NCBI GenBank assembly: GCA_017798145.1
Contig: CP059069.1
Span: forward strand, 2,527,226 to 2,591,225
DNA from: Akkermansiaceae bacterium
GTDB lineage: Bacteria; Verrucomicrobiota; Verrucomicrobiia; Verrucomicrobiales; Akkermansiaceae
DNA: 64,000 nucleotides
Direction of reading: 5' to 3'
Positions within the stretch are counted from its first letter, which is position 1. Every line of letters begins with the position of its first letter. Of this stretch, positions 30,038 through 38,398 are shown one piece after another. The position numbers and the translations under genes are program-made. The notes beneath the pieces are model-generated. The model had not been told where the DNA came from, made no database searches, and worked only from the letters and a program-made list of their open reading frames with translations.

Positions 30038-31329
30038 CCTACCACGCCATCGCCATCGACGGCCCCGCCGCCTCCGGGAAAAGCACGCTTGCCCGGGCGC
30101 TGGCGGAAAAGCTCGGGCTGGTGATGGTGAACTCCGGTGCGATGTACCGCGCGGTCACCTGGAAGATCCTTTCGGAAAACATCGACCCGAAGGACTCGGC
30201 GGCGGTTACTGCCAGCCTCGGCCACATGGAGATCGAGTGCGGCCGCGATGGCTCTCTCTCGACCATACGTATCAACGGCGAAGACCCGACGCCTTTCCTC
30301 CGCGATCCGGCGATCAACGCGAACGTCTCCACGGTCTCCGCGATCCCGCAGGTGCGCGAGAGACTCGTCGCCCTGCAGCGGGATTACCTCAAGCGCACCC
30401 ATGTCGTCATGGAAGGCCGCGACATCGGCTCGGTGGTCTTCCCGGACACTCCGTTCAAGATCTACATCGATGCGGAACCATCGGTCCGGAACAGCCGACG
30501 CTCCGATGACGGCGAGGTGGACTCCGTGGAAAAGCGCGACGCGGCGGACAGCTCCCGCACCACCGCGCCGCTCAAGGTGGCGGATGGGGCGGTGCTGCTG
30601 GATACCTCCGATCTCAGCGTCGGGGGGGTGCTGGATGCAGCGGTTGCGATACTCGGCAGCCAGGGCTTCCCGCTTCCCGGAGAGGCCGTTTGCCCGGCGC
30701 TTGCCGAAGAGCCGCACAAGCCCATGCGCTGGATCTACTGGCTCGGGTGGATGTCCTTCGGCGCCGCCTACCGCACCCTTTTCGGACTCCGCATCGTCGG
30801 CGATGAGAACACCATCAAGTCCGGCCCCGTGCTCGTCGCCTCAAACCACCAGAGCTTCCTCGATCCGCCGCTTATCGGGAACCTTTACAAGACCGAGATG
30901 GTCTTCTTCGCCCGCAAGACCCTCTTCAAGGGCATCGGGAAATGGCTATACCCGCAATGGAACGCCATCCCCATCGACCAGGACAAGCCTGACATGAGCT
31001 CGATGAAAACCGTCATCCGCAAGCTCAAGGAAGGCTGGCGCGTGCTGGTTTTCCCCGAGGGCGCACGGACGCTCGACGGCGAGATCGGCCCGGCGGCACC
31101 CGGGGTCGGGATGATCGCGGCGAAGGCCGGCGTGCCGATCCAGCCGGTGAGGATCTTCGGCGCCGACAAGGCCTTGCCGCGCGGTTCCGGGAAAATCCGC
31201 TTTGCGAGGATCACCGTGAAGGTCGGGAAGCCCATCATCCTCTCCGAGGAGGAGTTCAGGTCATACTCGCGGAAAGGCGGCTACGAGGAACTCACCGAAC
31301 GCATCATGGACGCCATCAAGGCGCTTTGA
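30034..31329 (+). CDS. cmk-plsC: Fused cytidylate kinase and 1-acylglycerol-3-phosphate acyltransferase
   Basis: 431 residues in one frame. Residues 1-215 are cytidylate kinase: P-loop GPAASGKSTLARAL, NSGAMYRAVTWK, MEGRDIGSVVFPD and KRDAADSSRTTAPL. After a linker near 215-235, residues 236-431 are a PlsC acyltransferase with the HX4D box in NHQSFLDPP and FPEGART. The first half phosphorylates CMP/dCMP; the second acylates lysophosphatidate in phospholipid synthesis. Both halves keep their catalytic motifs, so the fusion looks functional. CMP is also released during phospholipid synthesis, a possible logic for the fusion. Overlaps aroA by 4 bases. Confidence 0.93.
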   Translation: MTYHAIAIDGPAASGKSTLARALAEKLGLVMVNSGAMYRAVTWKILSENIDPKDSAAVTASLGHMEIECGRDGSLSTIRINGEDPTPFLRDPAINANVSTVSAIPQVRERLVALQRDYLKRTHVVMEGRDIGSVVFPDTPFKIYIDAEPSVRNSRRSDDGEVDSVEKRDAADSSRTTAPLKVADGAVLLDTSDLSVGGVLDAAVAILGSQGFPLPGEAVCPALAEEPHKPMRWIYWLGWMSFGAAYRTLFGLRIVGDENTIKSGPVLVASNHQSFLDPPLIGNLYKTEMVFFARKTLFKGIGKWLYPQWNAIPIDQDKPDMSSMKTVIRKLKEGWRVLVFPEGARTLDGEIGPAAPGVGMIAAKAGVPIQPVRIFGADKALPRGSGKIRFARITVKVGKPIILSEEEFRSYSRKGGYEELTERIMDAIKAL

Positions 31330-31372
31330 AAGTCGGGGAACGGAACAGTCCGGGCGCTTGGCCGGCCCCGTG

Positions 31373-31624
31373 TCAATAGACCGGCTCGTCGTAAGCCCCG
31401 GTGTCATAGCCGCTGGAGTCACCGTATGCTGGCGCTCCATAGCTTTGCGGAGCACCGGAGCCCAAGGGCTCCACCACGCCGACTCCTTGGTCACGGGCCA
31501 CATAGCCCACCACCCCGCCGAGGAGAAGGGGCACACAAGAGCTGCTGCCGAGCGTTACAGACACCAAAACCGCCGCCTGTATCAGGCGACGGAATTTTCC
31601 TAGCGCATGGTTTTCAGACATCAT
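31373..31624 (-). CDS. Small Gly/Tyr-rich lipoprotein, paralogue A
   Basis: 83 residues with a lipobox (VTLGSSSC) followed by VPLLLGGVVGYVARDQGVGV and a Gly/Tyr/Asp-rich tail (SYGAPAYGDSSGYDTGAYDE). The segment after the Cys closely matches the neighbouring gene at 31645-31806 (CLPLAAGAAVGYVAHDEGYRV), so the two are tandem duplicates. The hydrophobic Gly-rich stretch right after the lipid anchor resembles small glycine-zipper proteins. Function unknown. Confidence 0.75.
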   Translation of the reverse strand: MMSENHALGKFRRLIQAAVLVSVTLGSSSCVPLLLGGVVGYVARDQGVGVVEPLGSGAPQSYGAPAYGDSSGYDTGAYDEPVY

Positions 31625-31644
31625 GCCTGCAGCGGGATTCGTGC

Positions 31645-31806
31645 TTATCTTTTCTTGATCGGGTTCTGCACACGGTAGCCCTCGTCGTGTGCGACGTATC
31701 CTACGGCTGCGCCTGCCGCCAAGGGCAGACAGGATGAGAGGCCGAACAAGGCAATGGATGCCGTGCTGAGAAGCGCGAATTGGCGGAATGACAGTTTTGA
31801 TTTCAT
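31645..31806 (-). CDS. Small glycine-zipper-like lipoprotein, paralogue B
   Basis: 53 residues from the ATG at 31806 (MKSKLSFRQFALLSTASIAL) with lipobox FGLSSC, then LPLAAGAAVGYVAHDEGYRV and a short basic end. It is a tandem paralogue of the gene 20 bases downstream. Minimal size means almost the entire mature protein is the conserved block. The glutathione peroxidase gene lies upstream on the same strand, 65 bases away. Confidence 0.72.
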   Translation of the reverse strand: MKSKLSFRQFALLSTASIALFGLSSCLPLAAGAAVGYVAHDEGYRVQNPIKKR

Positions 31807-31871
31807 ATTTTTATCGTTTTGGAAGCGCCTACATCCTAGCGGCCGATCATCCAGATAGCAACCGGTCATTT

Positions 31872-32408
31872 TCAACCTGCCAGCGCGGCGGCGATCGCCT
31901 TCGCAAGTTCATCGCTGTCCGGCTTGGTCGTGGATCCGAACTTGGCGACCGGCTTGCCGTTCTTGTCGATGAGGATCTTCCCGAAGTTCCACTTCACGTT
32001 GCCCGGAAAAGCGCCGTCCTTGCCGGTAAGCGCGGCGTAGAGCGGATGCTGGTCTTTGCCTTTCACATGGATCTTCGCCATGATGGGGAAGGTAACGCCG
32101 TAGTTGGTCTTGCAGAAAGCCTGGATCTCCTCGATGGATCCCGGCTCCTGCCCTCCGAAGTCGTTGCACGGAAAGCCGAGGATCACCAAGCCATCGCCTT
32201 TCTTCTCCTCGTAGAGCTTCTGGAGACCTTCATACTGCTTCGTGAAACCGCACTTGGAGGCGACGTTCACAATCAGCACCGCCTTGCCCTTGAAATCGGC
32301 GAGGCTGGTTTTCTCACCCTCCGCATTCTCAAAGGGGATGCCTGTGATGTCCGCGGCGAAGGCGGAAGAGCAAAGGACGACGGCTGGCATCAGTATTCTG
32401 CGGATCAT
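31872..32408 (-). CDS. Exported glutathione peroxidase family protein
   Basis: 178 residues with a signal peptide (MIRRILMPAVVLCSSAFA). The thiol-peroxidase catalytic set is complete: Cys in NVASKCGFTKQY, Gln in FPCNDFGGQEPGS and Trp/Asn in VKWNFGKILID. Most bacterial members (BtuE/GPx) use thioredoxin and are cytoplasmic; the signal peptide puts this one in the envelope, where it would reduce peroxides or lipid hydroperoxides. It precedes the two small lipoprotein genes on the same strand. Confidence 0.92.
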   Translation of the reverse strand: MIRRILMPAVVLCSSAFAADITGIPFENAEGEKTSLADFKGKAVLIVNVASKCGFTKQYEGLQKLYEEKKGDGLVILGFPCNDFGGQEPGSIEEIQAFCKTNYGVTFPIMAKIHVKGKDQHPLYAALTGKDGAFPGNVKWNFGKILIDKNGKPVAKFGSTTKPDSDELAKAIAAALAG

Positions 32409-32809
32409 ACCGCGAACCTAACCGCACTTAACGCACTGGCAAGGGTGGGATCTGATTTTTTCCCCGCAAGGTTTCACCCCCCCCATTCAGGCTCCCAAAG
32501 CCCCACCGTGCCGCAGAACCATGCAGCTCGCGCCAAGCTCCCGGACGACACGGCAACGGCGCTCGGCTTGCTGATGCTGGGGGTGCCGGGCGACGGGCGG
32601 ATGAAAGGGCGGGCGTGGACTTTCCCGCTTTCCGGAAAAACCCATGGCGGAGCCGCCGGGAAAAGGGACGAACCCGCCTCACATTGCCCGGTGCGATGGC
32701 TGCAGGAGGGCTGATCGATGCAGGCAGGCCAGTTTCTCCCTTGCGCGCAGGCTGCCAAAACGCTTCCTTGTCCCAGCCCGTCCCAACCAAGCCACAAATT
32801 TTTCCCATC
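32409..32809. other. 400-base gap with no convincing gene
   Basis: This stretch lies between the divergent glutathione peroxidase and citrate synthase genes and should hold both promoters. Frames are open on both strands because of high GC, but none has a plausible start with a ribosome site or a recognisable product. I see no strong hairpin or repeat. Confidence 0.5.
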
Positions 32810-33940
32810 ATGTCTGAATACGCACGCGGCCTCGAAGGGGTCATCGCAAACGAATCCTCCCTGTCCAATGTCATCGGTGACATCGGCGAGCTCAGCTACG
32901 TCGGCTACCACATCGACGATCTGGTGGAAAACTGCTGCTACGAGGAAATCATCTACCTTCTCCACAACAACCGCCTGCCGAACCAGGCGGAGCTGGAAGC
33001 CTTCGAGAAAGGCCTGCGTGCGGACCGCGGCCTGCCGGAGCAGGTCATCGCTTTCCTGAAAAGCGCCCCTAGGGACGCCTCGCCCATGGATGTGCTCCGC
33101 ACCGCCGTCTCCATGCTCGGCCTCTACGACCACCGCGCCAAGATCGGCGAGCCGGACATCGCCGCCAACCAGGCCATCGCTCTCTCCCTCTGCGCGAAGT
33201 CCGCCACCATCGTCGCCGCCTTCCACCGCTTCCGCAACGGCCTTGAGCTGCCGCCCGTCCGCGAGGATCTGACCGAAGCCCAGCATTTCCTCTACCTCAT
33301 CAACGGCGAGGTGCCCACCGACATGGCCGCCCGCATCCTCGATGTCGCGCTCATCCTGCATGCGGATCACGGCATGAACGCATCCACCTTCTCCGCACGC
33401 GTCACCGTCGCCACCCTCTCGGACATGTATTCCGCGATCACCGCCGCGATCGGCACCCTCAAGGGCCCGCTCCATGGCGGCGCCAACGAGGGTGTGATCC
33501 ACATGCTCCAGGAAATCGGCGAGTTCGACAAGGTGGACGCATGGGTCGAGGGCAAGCTCGCGCGCAAGGAGAAGATCATGGGCATAGGCCACCGGGTTTA
33601 CAAGGTGCTCGATCCGCGCGCCCCGCACCTGCGCCGCCTCGCCGTCCAGCTCACCGAGGAGCTCGGCGAGCCGAAGTGGATCAAGATGTCCGAGCGCATC
33701 GCCGAGATCATGCGCGACAGGAAAAAACTGGAAGCCAACGTCGATTTCTACTCCGCCACGGTCTATTACTCGCTTGGCATCCCGACCGACCTTTTCACGC
33801 CCATCTTTGCGATTTCGCGCACCTCCGGCTGGACGGCGCATGTCCTCGAGCAGCTCCGCGACAACCGCCTCTACCGCCCCCTCACCCTCTACACCGGCCC
33901 GAAGACGCTCAGCCCGGTGCCTCCCATCGAATCGCGCTGA
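32810..33940 (+). CDS. gltA: Citrate synthase
   Basis: 376 residues from the ATG at 32810 (MSEYARGLEGVIANESSLSN), the shorter form typical of citrate/2-methylcitrate synthases of many non-proteobacteria. It condenses acetyl-CoA and oxaloacetate at TCA entry. Active-site motifs: ILHADHGMNASTF, GPLHGGANEGV and MGIGHRVYKVLDPRAP with the catalytic aspartate in LEANVDFYSATVYY. The upstream in-frame extension has no homology. Confidence 0.95.
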   Translation: MSEYARGLEGVIANESSLSNVIGDIGELSYVGYHIDDLVENCCYEEIIYLLHNNRLPNQAELEAFEKGLRADRGLPEQVIAFLKSAPRDASPMDVLRTAVSMLGLYDHRAKIGEPDIAANQAIALSLCAKSATIVAAFHRFRNGLELPPVREDLTEAQHFLYLINGEVPTDMAARILDVALILHADHGMNASTFSARVTVATLSDMYSAITAAIGTLKGPLHGGANEGVIHMLQEIGEFDKVDAWVEGKLARKEKIMGIGHRVYKVLDPRAPHLRRLAVQLTEELGEPKWIKMSERIAEIMRDRKKLEANVDFYSATVYYSLGIPTDLFTPIFAISRTSGWTAHVLEQLRDNRLYRPLTLYTGPKTLSPVPPIESR

Positions 33941-33950
33941 AGCCCGCTTT

Positions 33951-34220
33951 GTGAAAAACCCCATCACGCTCCTGTTTGCCATCGGCCTGGCCTCCTGCGC
34001 CGCGCCCAAGGCCATTGTCGTGGAGGAGGCTCCCGAGAAGCCCGTGAAAACCGCGGTGGCGGACATTTCCCCGCCTGCCACACCGGGCGAACCGAACGAC
34101 GGACTGCGGATCGGCGATGATGACCTGCTGACGCTGCCCAGCGACGAGCAGCTGCGCCCCTCCTCCGCCCCTGGCGGCGATAGCGCCGCACCCGTGACCA
34201 TACGCCCCCCCAAGGAGTAA
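33951..34220 (+). CDS. Small lipoprotein (GTG start)
   Basis: 89 residues from a GTG at 33951, ten bases after citrate synthase. It has a short lipoprotein signal (KNPITLLFAIGLASC) and an acidic, Pro-rich mature part ending LRIGDDDLLTLPSDEQLRP and a disordered tail. Likely envelope-anchored. I do not recognise a family; very similar short acidic lipoproteins may be lineage-specific. Confidence 0.65.
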   Translation: MKNPITLLFAIGLASCAAPKAIVVEEAPEKPVKTAVADISPPATPGEPNDGLRIGDDDLLTLPSDEQLRPSSAPGGDSAAPVTIRPPKE

Positions 34221-34286
34221 GCCGGACCGTCTCCAACCCGAATTTCATGGTGACAGCCAGGTATCCTGGGTCTAGGCTAGCCGACC

Positions 34287-34535
34287 ATGGGCATCTTATC
34301 TTGGATCGTGCTGGGCCTGATCGCAGGCGTTTTGGGGAAAATGCTTCTGCCAGGCAAGGATCCCGGCGGCTGGATCATCACCATCCTGCTTGGGATAGGC
34401 GGCGCCTTTTTCGGCGGCTGGGTCGGCAGCTTCTTCGGGATCGGAACGGTCGGCGGCTTCAGCCTCGGCTCGGTTGCCACCGCAACCGGAGGCGCGATGC
34501 TGCTGCTGGTCATTTCCCGGATGATACGGGGGTGA
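34287..34535 (+). CDS. GlsB/YeaQ/YmgE family membrane protein
   Basis: 82 residues with three hydrophobic helices separated by Gly-rich turns (GILSWIVLGLIAGVLGKMLL, GGWIITILLGIGGAFFGGWV, GSVATATGGAMLLLVISRMI). This is the transglycosylase-associated/GlsB family of small inner-membrane proteins linked to stress responses in several bacteria; the biochemical role is unknown. It converges on the TPR gene. Confidence 0.9.
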   Translation: MGILSWIVLGLIAGVLGKMLLPGKDPGGWIITILLGIGGAFFGGWVGSFFGIGTVGGFSLGSVATATGGAMLLLVISRMIRG

Positions 34536-34547
34536 TACTGAGCGGGC

Positions 34548-35291
34548 TCAGAGCTTCCCAAGGGTTTCACGCGCACGTGCCTTTGAATCCGCGTCGTCGG
34601 CCTCACGGTTTTGCATTGCAAGGCCTCTGTTGATCTCCTTTTTCGCATCTGCCTCGCGGCCCATCATGGCCAGGGTGCGGCCGTATTCGAGCTGGTGGAT
34701 GAGGCGCTTGCCGTTGATCGCGCGGGCTTTGGCGAAGTGGTCGAGGGCTTCCTGATACGAGCCTTTCGGCACCCCGCCGTAAACGACCTTCGCCAGCAGC
34801 CTGGTACCGCCGCCTATGCCCGCCATTTCCTGGTGCCAGCGGCCGAGCATGTGGTGGGCGTAGTCGGACTTGGGATTGAGCTTCAGGGCGAGCTCGGCTT
34901 CGGATTTCATCTCGCGGGAGGCCTCGATCTTGGCCTTGTTGCCCATGTAGGGGGTGAGCTTGCCCAGCGAGAGGGCGACGGCGAGGTGGGGATCCGAGGA
35001 GTTCGGCGCGACCTTCACCGCGCGGCGGGAGTATGCCAGCGAGGACTCCGCGGCATCCTTCGCGGCGGCCTTGCCAAGCGAGGGCATCAGGTCGCCGTAT
35101 TGCTTGGCGATCTTGACGAGAATATCCGCGTCGTTCGGCGATTTCTTCTCGGCCTCCTGGTAGGCGGCGAGGGCGTCTTTGGTTTTCCCCGCGGCCTCCA
35201 GCGCATCGCCTTTCTTCTTCCACTCGGAGGCGGATTGGGAAAAGGCGAGTGCCGAGGAAAGCAACAAGGTGGCGATGATTCCCGATTTCAT
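34548..35291 (-). CDS. Exported TPR protein (RMD1-like)
   Basis: 247 residues with a signal peptide (MKSGIIATLLLSSALAFSQS). The body is tetratricopeptide repeats: WKKKGDALEAAGKTKDALAA, a repeat with SSLAYSRRAVKVAPNSSDPH, and KSDYAHHMLGRWHQEMAGIG resembling the RMD1 (regulator of microtubule dynamics) helical fold found in bacteria. It likely acts as a periplasmic scaffold. The partner is unknown. Confidence 0.82.
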   Translation of the reverse strand: MKSGIIATLLLSSALAFSQSASEWKKKGDALEAAGKTKDALAAYQEAEKKSPNDADILVKIAKQYGDLMPSLGKAAAKDAAESSLAYSRRAVKVAPNSSDPHLAVALSLGKLTPYMGNKAKIEASREMKSEAELALKLNPKSDYAHHMLGRWHQEMAGIGGGTRLLAKVVYGGVPKGSYQEALDHFAKARAINGKRLIHQLEYGRTLAMMGREADAKKEINRGLAMQNREADDADSKARARETLGKL

Positions 35292-35344
35292 GCCTTAGCC
35301 ATACGCGTGTTTTCCGATGATTTCAAGGAGACGGTTTCCGGCGA

Positions 35345-36382
35345 TCACTTGCGGTTTGAGAAAAGGTAGTGGGAAACGATCCATTCGTGGCCCTTGCGGT
35401 AGCCCCATAGCTCGGCGCAGGCCATGTAGAAGACGCGCCAGTAAGTCCACCAGCGGACTGCGTTCTCGGCACCGTAGGTTTCGGAGATGAGGGGGAAGAG
35501 CTCGTCCTTGTGGTCGTCCATGTTGCGGAGCCAGGCCTCGGAGGTTTTCTGGTAGTGCTGGCCGTTGACCTGCCAGTGCTGCTCGATGCGCAGGTGATCC
35601 TGGAAGTAGAGGAGGAGGTCATCGGAGGGCATCTGGCCGCCGGTGAAAAAGTATTTCGCCATCCAGTCGTCGTCGTTTTCCACCACGTAGTGATAGGCGA
35701 TTTCCCGGTGGGTGAAGATGTGGACGAAGAGCTTGCCGTCGGGCTTGAGCCATCCGGAAACGCGCTCTAACAGGAGCTGGTAGTTCTTCATGTGCTCGAA
35801 CATCTCGACGGAGACGCAGCGGTCGAAGACGGATTCGCCGACGCCCTCGAAGGTGATCATGTTCGCGGTGATGACGGTGATGTTGTGGAGGTTGCGCTTT
35901 TCCGCCTCGGCCATGATGTGCTCGCGCTGGGTGCGGGAGTTGGAAACCGCTGTGATCTTCGCGTCGGGGTAGTGTTTTCCCATCCAAAGGGTGAGCGAGC
36001 CCCAGCCGCAGCCCAGCTCAAGGATTGTCTGGCCGTTGGAAAGCTCGGCGCGCTGGCAGGTGATCTCCAGCATCCGCGCCTCGGACTCGGCTATGTCGAT
36101 CACGCCTTCCTCCCAGTAGCCGGAGGAGTATTTCATGTGCGGGCCAAGGCAGCGCTTGAAAAAGGCGGTCGGCAGCTCGTAGTGCTGCTCGTTCGCCTCG
36201 TCCGTGGCGATGGCGACGGGCATGGTCTTCAGCTCGGCGATGTGCGCCATGAGCTTGGCCTGGCGGTCTTCGGGATCGAGTTTCTCGAAGGGGGCGATGG
36301 TGTTGGCGAGCCGGTGGCGGATGCCGAGGCGGATCGCGGTGTCGGGGAGTTTTCCCGTGGCGATGAGGTCGTTGGTGTTCAT
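35345..36382 (-). CDS. Class I SAM-dependent methyltransferase, cyclopropane-synthase/coclaurine-NMT-like
   Basis: 345 residues. SAM-binding motif I is [17 protein letters not shown]; the surrounding pattern ([40 protein letters not shown]) is that of the CFA-synthase superfamily, and the C-terminus ([20 protein letters not shown]) resembles plant coclaurine N-methyltransferase-like proteins. It lacks the N-terminal domain of true CFA synthase. Substrate unknown, possibly an unsaturated lipid. It follows the DUF1295 gene by 30 bases on the same strand. Confidence 0.85.
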   Translation of the reverse strand: MNTNDLIATGKLPDTAIRLGIRHRLANTIAPFEKLDPEDRQAKLMAHIAELKTMPVAIATDEANEQHYELPTAFFKRCLGPHMKYSSGYWEEGVIDIAESEARMLEITCQRAELSNGQTILELGCGWGSLTLWMGKHYPDAKITAVSNSRTQREHIMAEAEKRNLHNITVITANMITFEGVGESVFDRCVSVEMFEHMKNYQLLLERVSGWLKPDGKLFVHIFTHREIAYHYVVENDDDWMAKYFFTGGQMPSDDLLLYFQDHLRIEQHWQVNGQHYQKTSEAWLRNMDDHKDELFPLISETYGAENAVRWWTYWRVFYMACAELWGYRKGHEWIVSHYLFSNRK

Positions 36383-36412
36383 AAAGGTTTGCTAGTTCGA
36401 AGAGTTCAGTTT

Positions 36413-37180
36413 TCAGGCTTTCGGAGGCCACGGGACGAACGCGGATGTGGTGCGCTGGTATTCGCGGTAGGCTTCGCCTTTGCGTTTTACGGCTGAGGCT
36501 TCGGTGGGCGGGATGCCGGTGACCTTGAGGAGCAGGTAGGTGATGATGGCGGGGGCGTAGATGCTTGTCCAACCCCACGGGGAGCCTGCGGCAAAAAGGA
36601 AGAACCCGGTCCAGATGACGGATTCGAAGAAATAGTTGGGGTGGCGGGAGTAATTCCAAAGGCCTTTTCTGCAGACGGATTTCGGATCAGGATCGGTGGC
36701 CTTGAAGGCGGACATCTGCTTGTCGGCGATGGTTTCCCCGATGAGCCCGATGGCCGCCACGAACGCCCCGGCGATGTGGAGTGGGGTCCATGCCGGGTCG
36801 GGATCTGCGGCGATGAGATAAAACGGCAGGGACAAAAGGAACACGGAAACCGCCTGTCCCATGAAGAACCAGAAAAAGGAACGGTTTTCGCGGCCCGTCC
36901 AGACCTCGCGGAGCTTGACGTAGCGCGAGTCTTCCTCCGGGTGGTGCTTGGCGATGCGTTTCGCGAGATGGAATCCGAGCCTGGCGGACCATGCGCCGAT
37001 GAGGGCGGCGGCGATGACTTGCTTCGGGTTTTGCTCTTGGGAAAGCAGGAAATACACCGAGGTGAGGCCGATGCAGATTGCCCAGAAAGCATCGACCGGG
37101 GAGAAATTTTTCAGCCTGACGCACCACGCCCATGCGGCGGCGAAGATGATGGTGTCTGCGATGAGGGCTATGGGAAGCAC
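36413..37180 (-). CDS. DUF1295 / steroid 5-alpha-reductase-like membrane protein
   Basis: About 255 residues from a GTG at 37180 (reading VLPIALIADTIIFAAAWAWC), with a possible TTG start at 37213. Six or so membrane helices and the C-terminal motif GLWNYSRHPNYFFESVIWTG, typical of the DUF1295 and isoprenylcysteine methyltransferase/steroid reductase fold. These proteins probably act on lipids in the inner membrane. It forms a pair with the downstream methyltransferase, suggesting joint lipid modification, which is inference. Confidence 0.87.
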   Translation of the reverse strand: MLPIALIADTIIFAAAWAWCVRLKNFSPVDAFWAICIGLTSVYFLLSQEQNPKQVIAAALIGAWSARLGFHLAKRIAKHHPEEDSRYVKLREVWTGRENRSFFWFFMGQAVSVFLLSLPFYLIAADPDPAWTPLHIAGAFVAAIGLIGETIADKQMSAFKATDPDPKSVCRKGLWNYSRHPNYFFESVIWTGFFLFAAGSPWGWTSIYAPAIITYLLLKVTGIPPTEASAVKRKGEAYREYQRTTSAFVPWPPKA

Positions 37181-37740
37181 ACCGCATTCTAGGTGGCATG
37201 ATATCGGGCGCAACCGGTGTTTTGGCTACCTTATCGAATTCCCGGCTCAGGGGAAGGTGCCCCAGCCCGGCTGCGGGCTTCCGTTTGGCAAGCATCCGGA
37301 ATGGCGGGTAGAAACACATCCTCGCCGCGATCGGGTGGCTCTGGCGGGGAGGTCGCGGCGGCGGGAGTGAAGATCTGTCTGGAGCCGCACAAGATCGTCC
37401 GTCGTGGGCGAGACTTCATCACCTGATGCATGGTCGGGGGCGGGGTGATCCTTCCAACGGTTCACGAAATCGCGGCGTCCCGGGGCTGCGGTGATGGGCG
37501 CTGGGCGGTAGGTGCCGTTTACCGAACATCAAATGGCGATCGCGGGGGGCGAAGTGCTGCTGCCCCAGCCTGCCAGCAACCGTGGTTTTCCGGCCGGTGG
37601 AGTTTTTTGCGGAATTTCAGACAAGGCGAGGCAAGCCCACCGCTTAACGTGTGAATTCTGATTCGTGTAACTTGTTTCGTAAGAACATGCCACGGAGACA
37701 GGTGAGAACAAAACAGCAACCAAACAACCGAACCAAACAA
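37181..37740. other. 560-base non-coding stretch
   Basis: Between the divergent DUF1295 and SnoaL-like genes. No frame has a credible start and product on either strand. The last 120 bases before the SnoaL-like gene become A-rich (ACAAAACAGCAACCAAACAA) and look like an untranslated leader. Both promoters should lie here. No strong hairpin was found. Confidence 0.5.
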
Positions 37741-38301
37741 ATGAAAATCGCATTCATCAAGCCAGCAGCAGCCATCGCAGCACTCGCCTTCGCGCCCATG
37801 GCGCATGGCGCCGCCCCTGTGACGAACACCAACATCACCGAGGCGGAGGTGGAAAAGGCGCAGCAGGCCTGGGGCGCCGCCCTGATCCAGATTTCCAAGG
37901 ATCACAAGGAGGGCGGGGTGGCAAAGGCAAAGGCCACCGCCAGCGCGGTGCTTGACGCAGCCTACGGATACAACATGGGGCCGGTGCTCTTCAAGCCCAC
38001 CCTCACCGTGGTTCCGCAGACCTTCCGCCCGACCAAGGAGGGGGCGCTCGCCTACTTCGTCGGCGACGATCCGAATTTCCCGAAGGACACCGGATTTGCG
38101 CTCAAGGGCTGGGAGAAGTATGAGTTCGAGAACTCCGCGATCCACATCACGTCCGATCTGGCGCTGACCATGGGGAAAGTGCGCGTGACCAACGGCGACG
38201 GCCAGGTCACGGAGGTGGACAAGACATGGGGCTTCAAGAAAGACGACGCCGGCGTGATCCGCATCGTGCTCCATCACTCGTCCCTGCCCTACAATCCGTA
38301 A
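37741..38301 (+). CDS. Exported SnoaL/NTF2-like protein
   Basis: 186 residues from the ATG at 37741 with a signal peptide (MKIAFIKPAAAIAALAFAPM, cut after AHG). The mature part begins with a helix (AEVEKAQQAWGAALIQISKD), then VLDAAYGYNMGPVLFKPTLT and ends HHSSLPYNP. The layout matches secreted members of the NTF2-like superfamily that are often annotated as phosphoribosyl-AMP cyclohydrolase by mistake. No catalytic role can be assigned. Followed by a clear terminator. Confidence 0.78.
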   Translation: MKIAFIKPAAAIAALAFAPMAHGAAPVTNTNITEAEVEKAQQAWGAALIQISKDHKEGGVAKAKATASAVLDAAYGYNMGPVLFKPTLTVVPQTFRPTKEGALAYFVGDDPNFPKDTGFALKGWEKYEFENSAIHITSDLALTMGKVRVTNGDGQVTEVDKTWGFKKDDAGVIRIVLHHSSLPYNP

Positions 38302-38344
38302 CCGACTTGCCAGGCACGTTTGCATCGTGGCGGAGCCGGCACCC

Positions 38345-38375
38345 AAAGCCGCCCGGGATTTTCCGGGCGGTTTTC
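38345..38375 (+). terminator. Rho-independent terminator
   Basis: An 8-bp perfect stem, CCGCCCGG (38349-38356) and CCGGGCGG (38363-38370), with a GATTTT loop and TTTT directly after. It ends the SnoaL-like transcript 44 bases past its stop codon. Confidence 0.88.
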
Positions 38376-38398
38376 TGCGTCCATCGCGCAGGAACGGC

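Noticed and set aside
32474-34213. 579-codon frame antisense to citrate synthase
   Set aside because: It covers a well-supported gene on the other strand and its product is low-complexity with no known domain.
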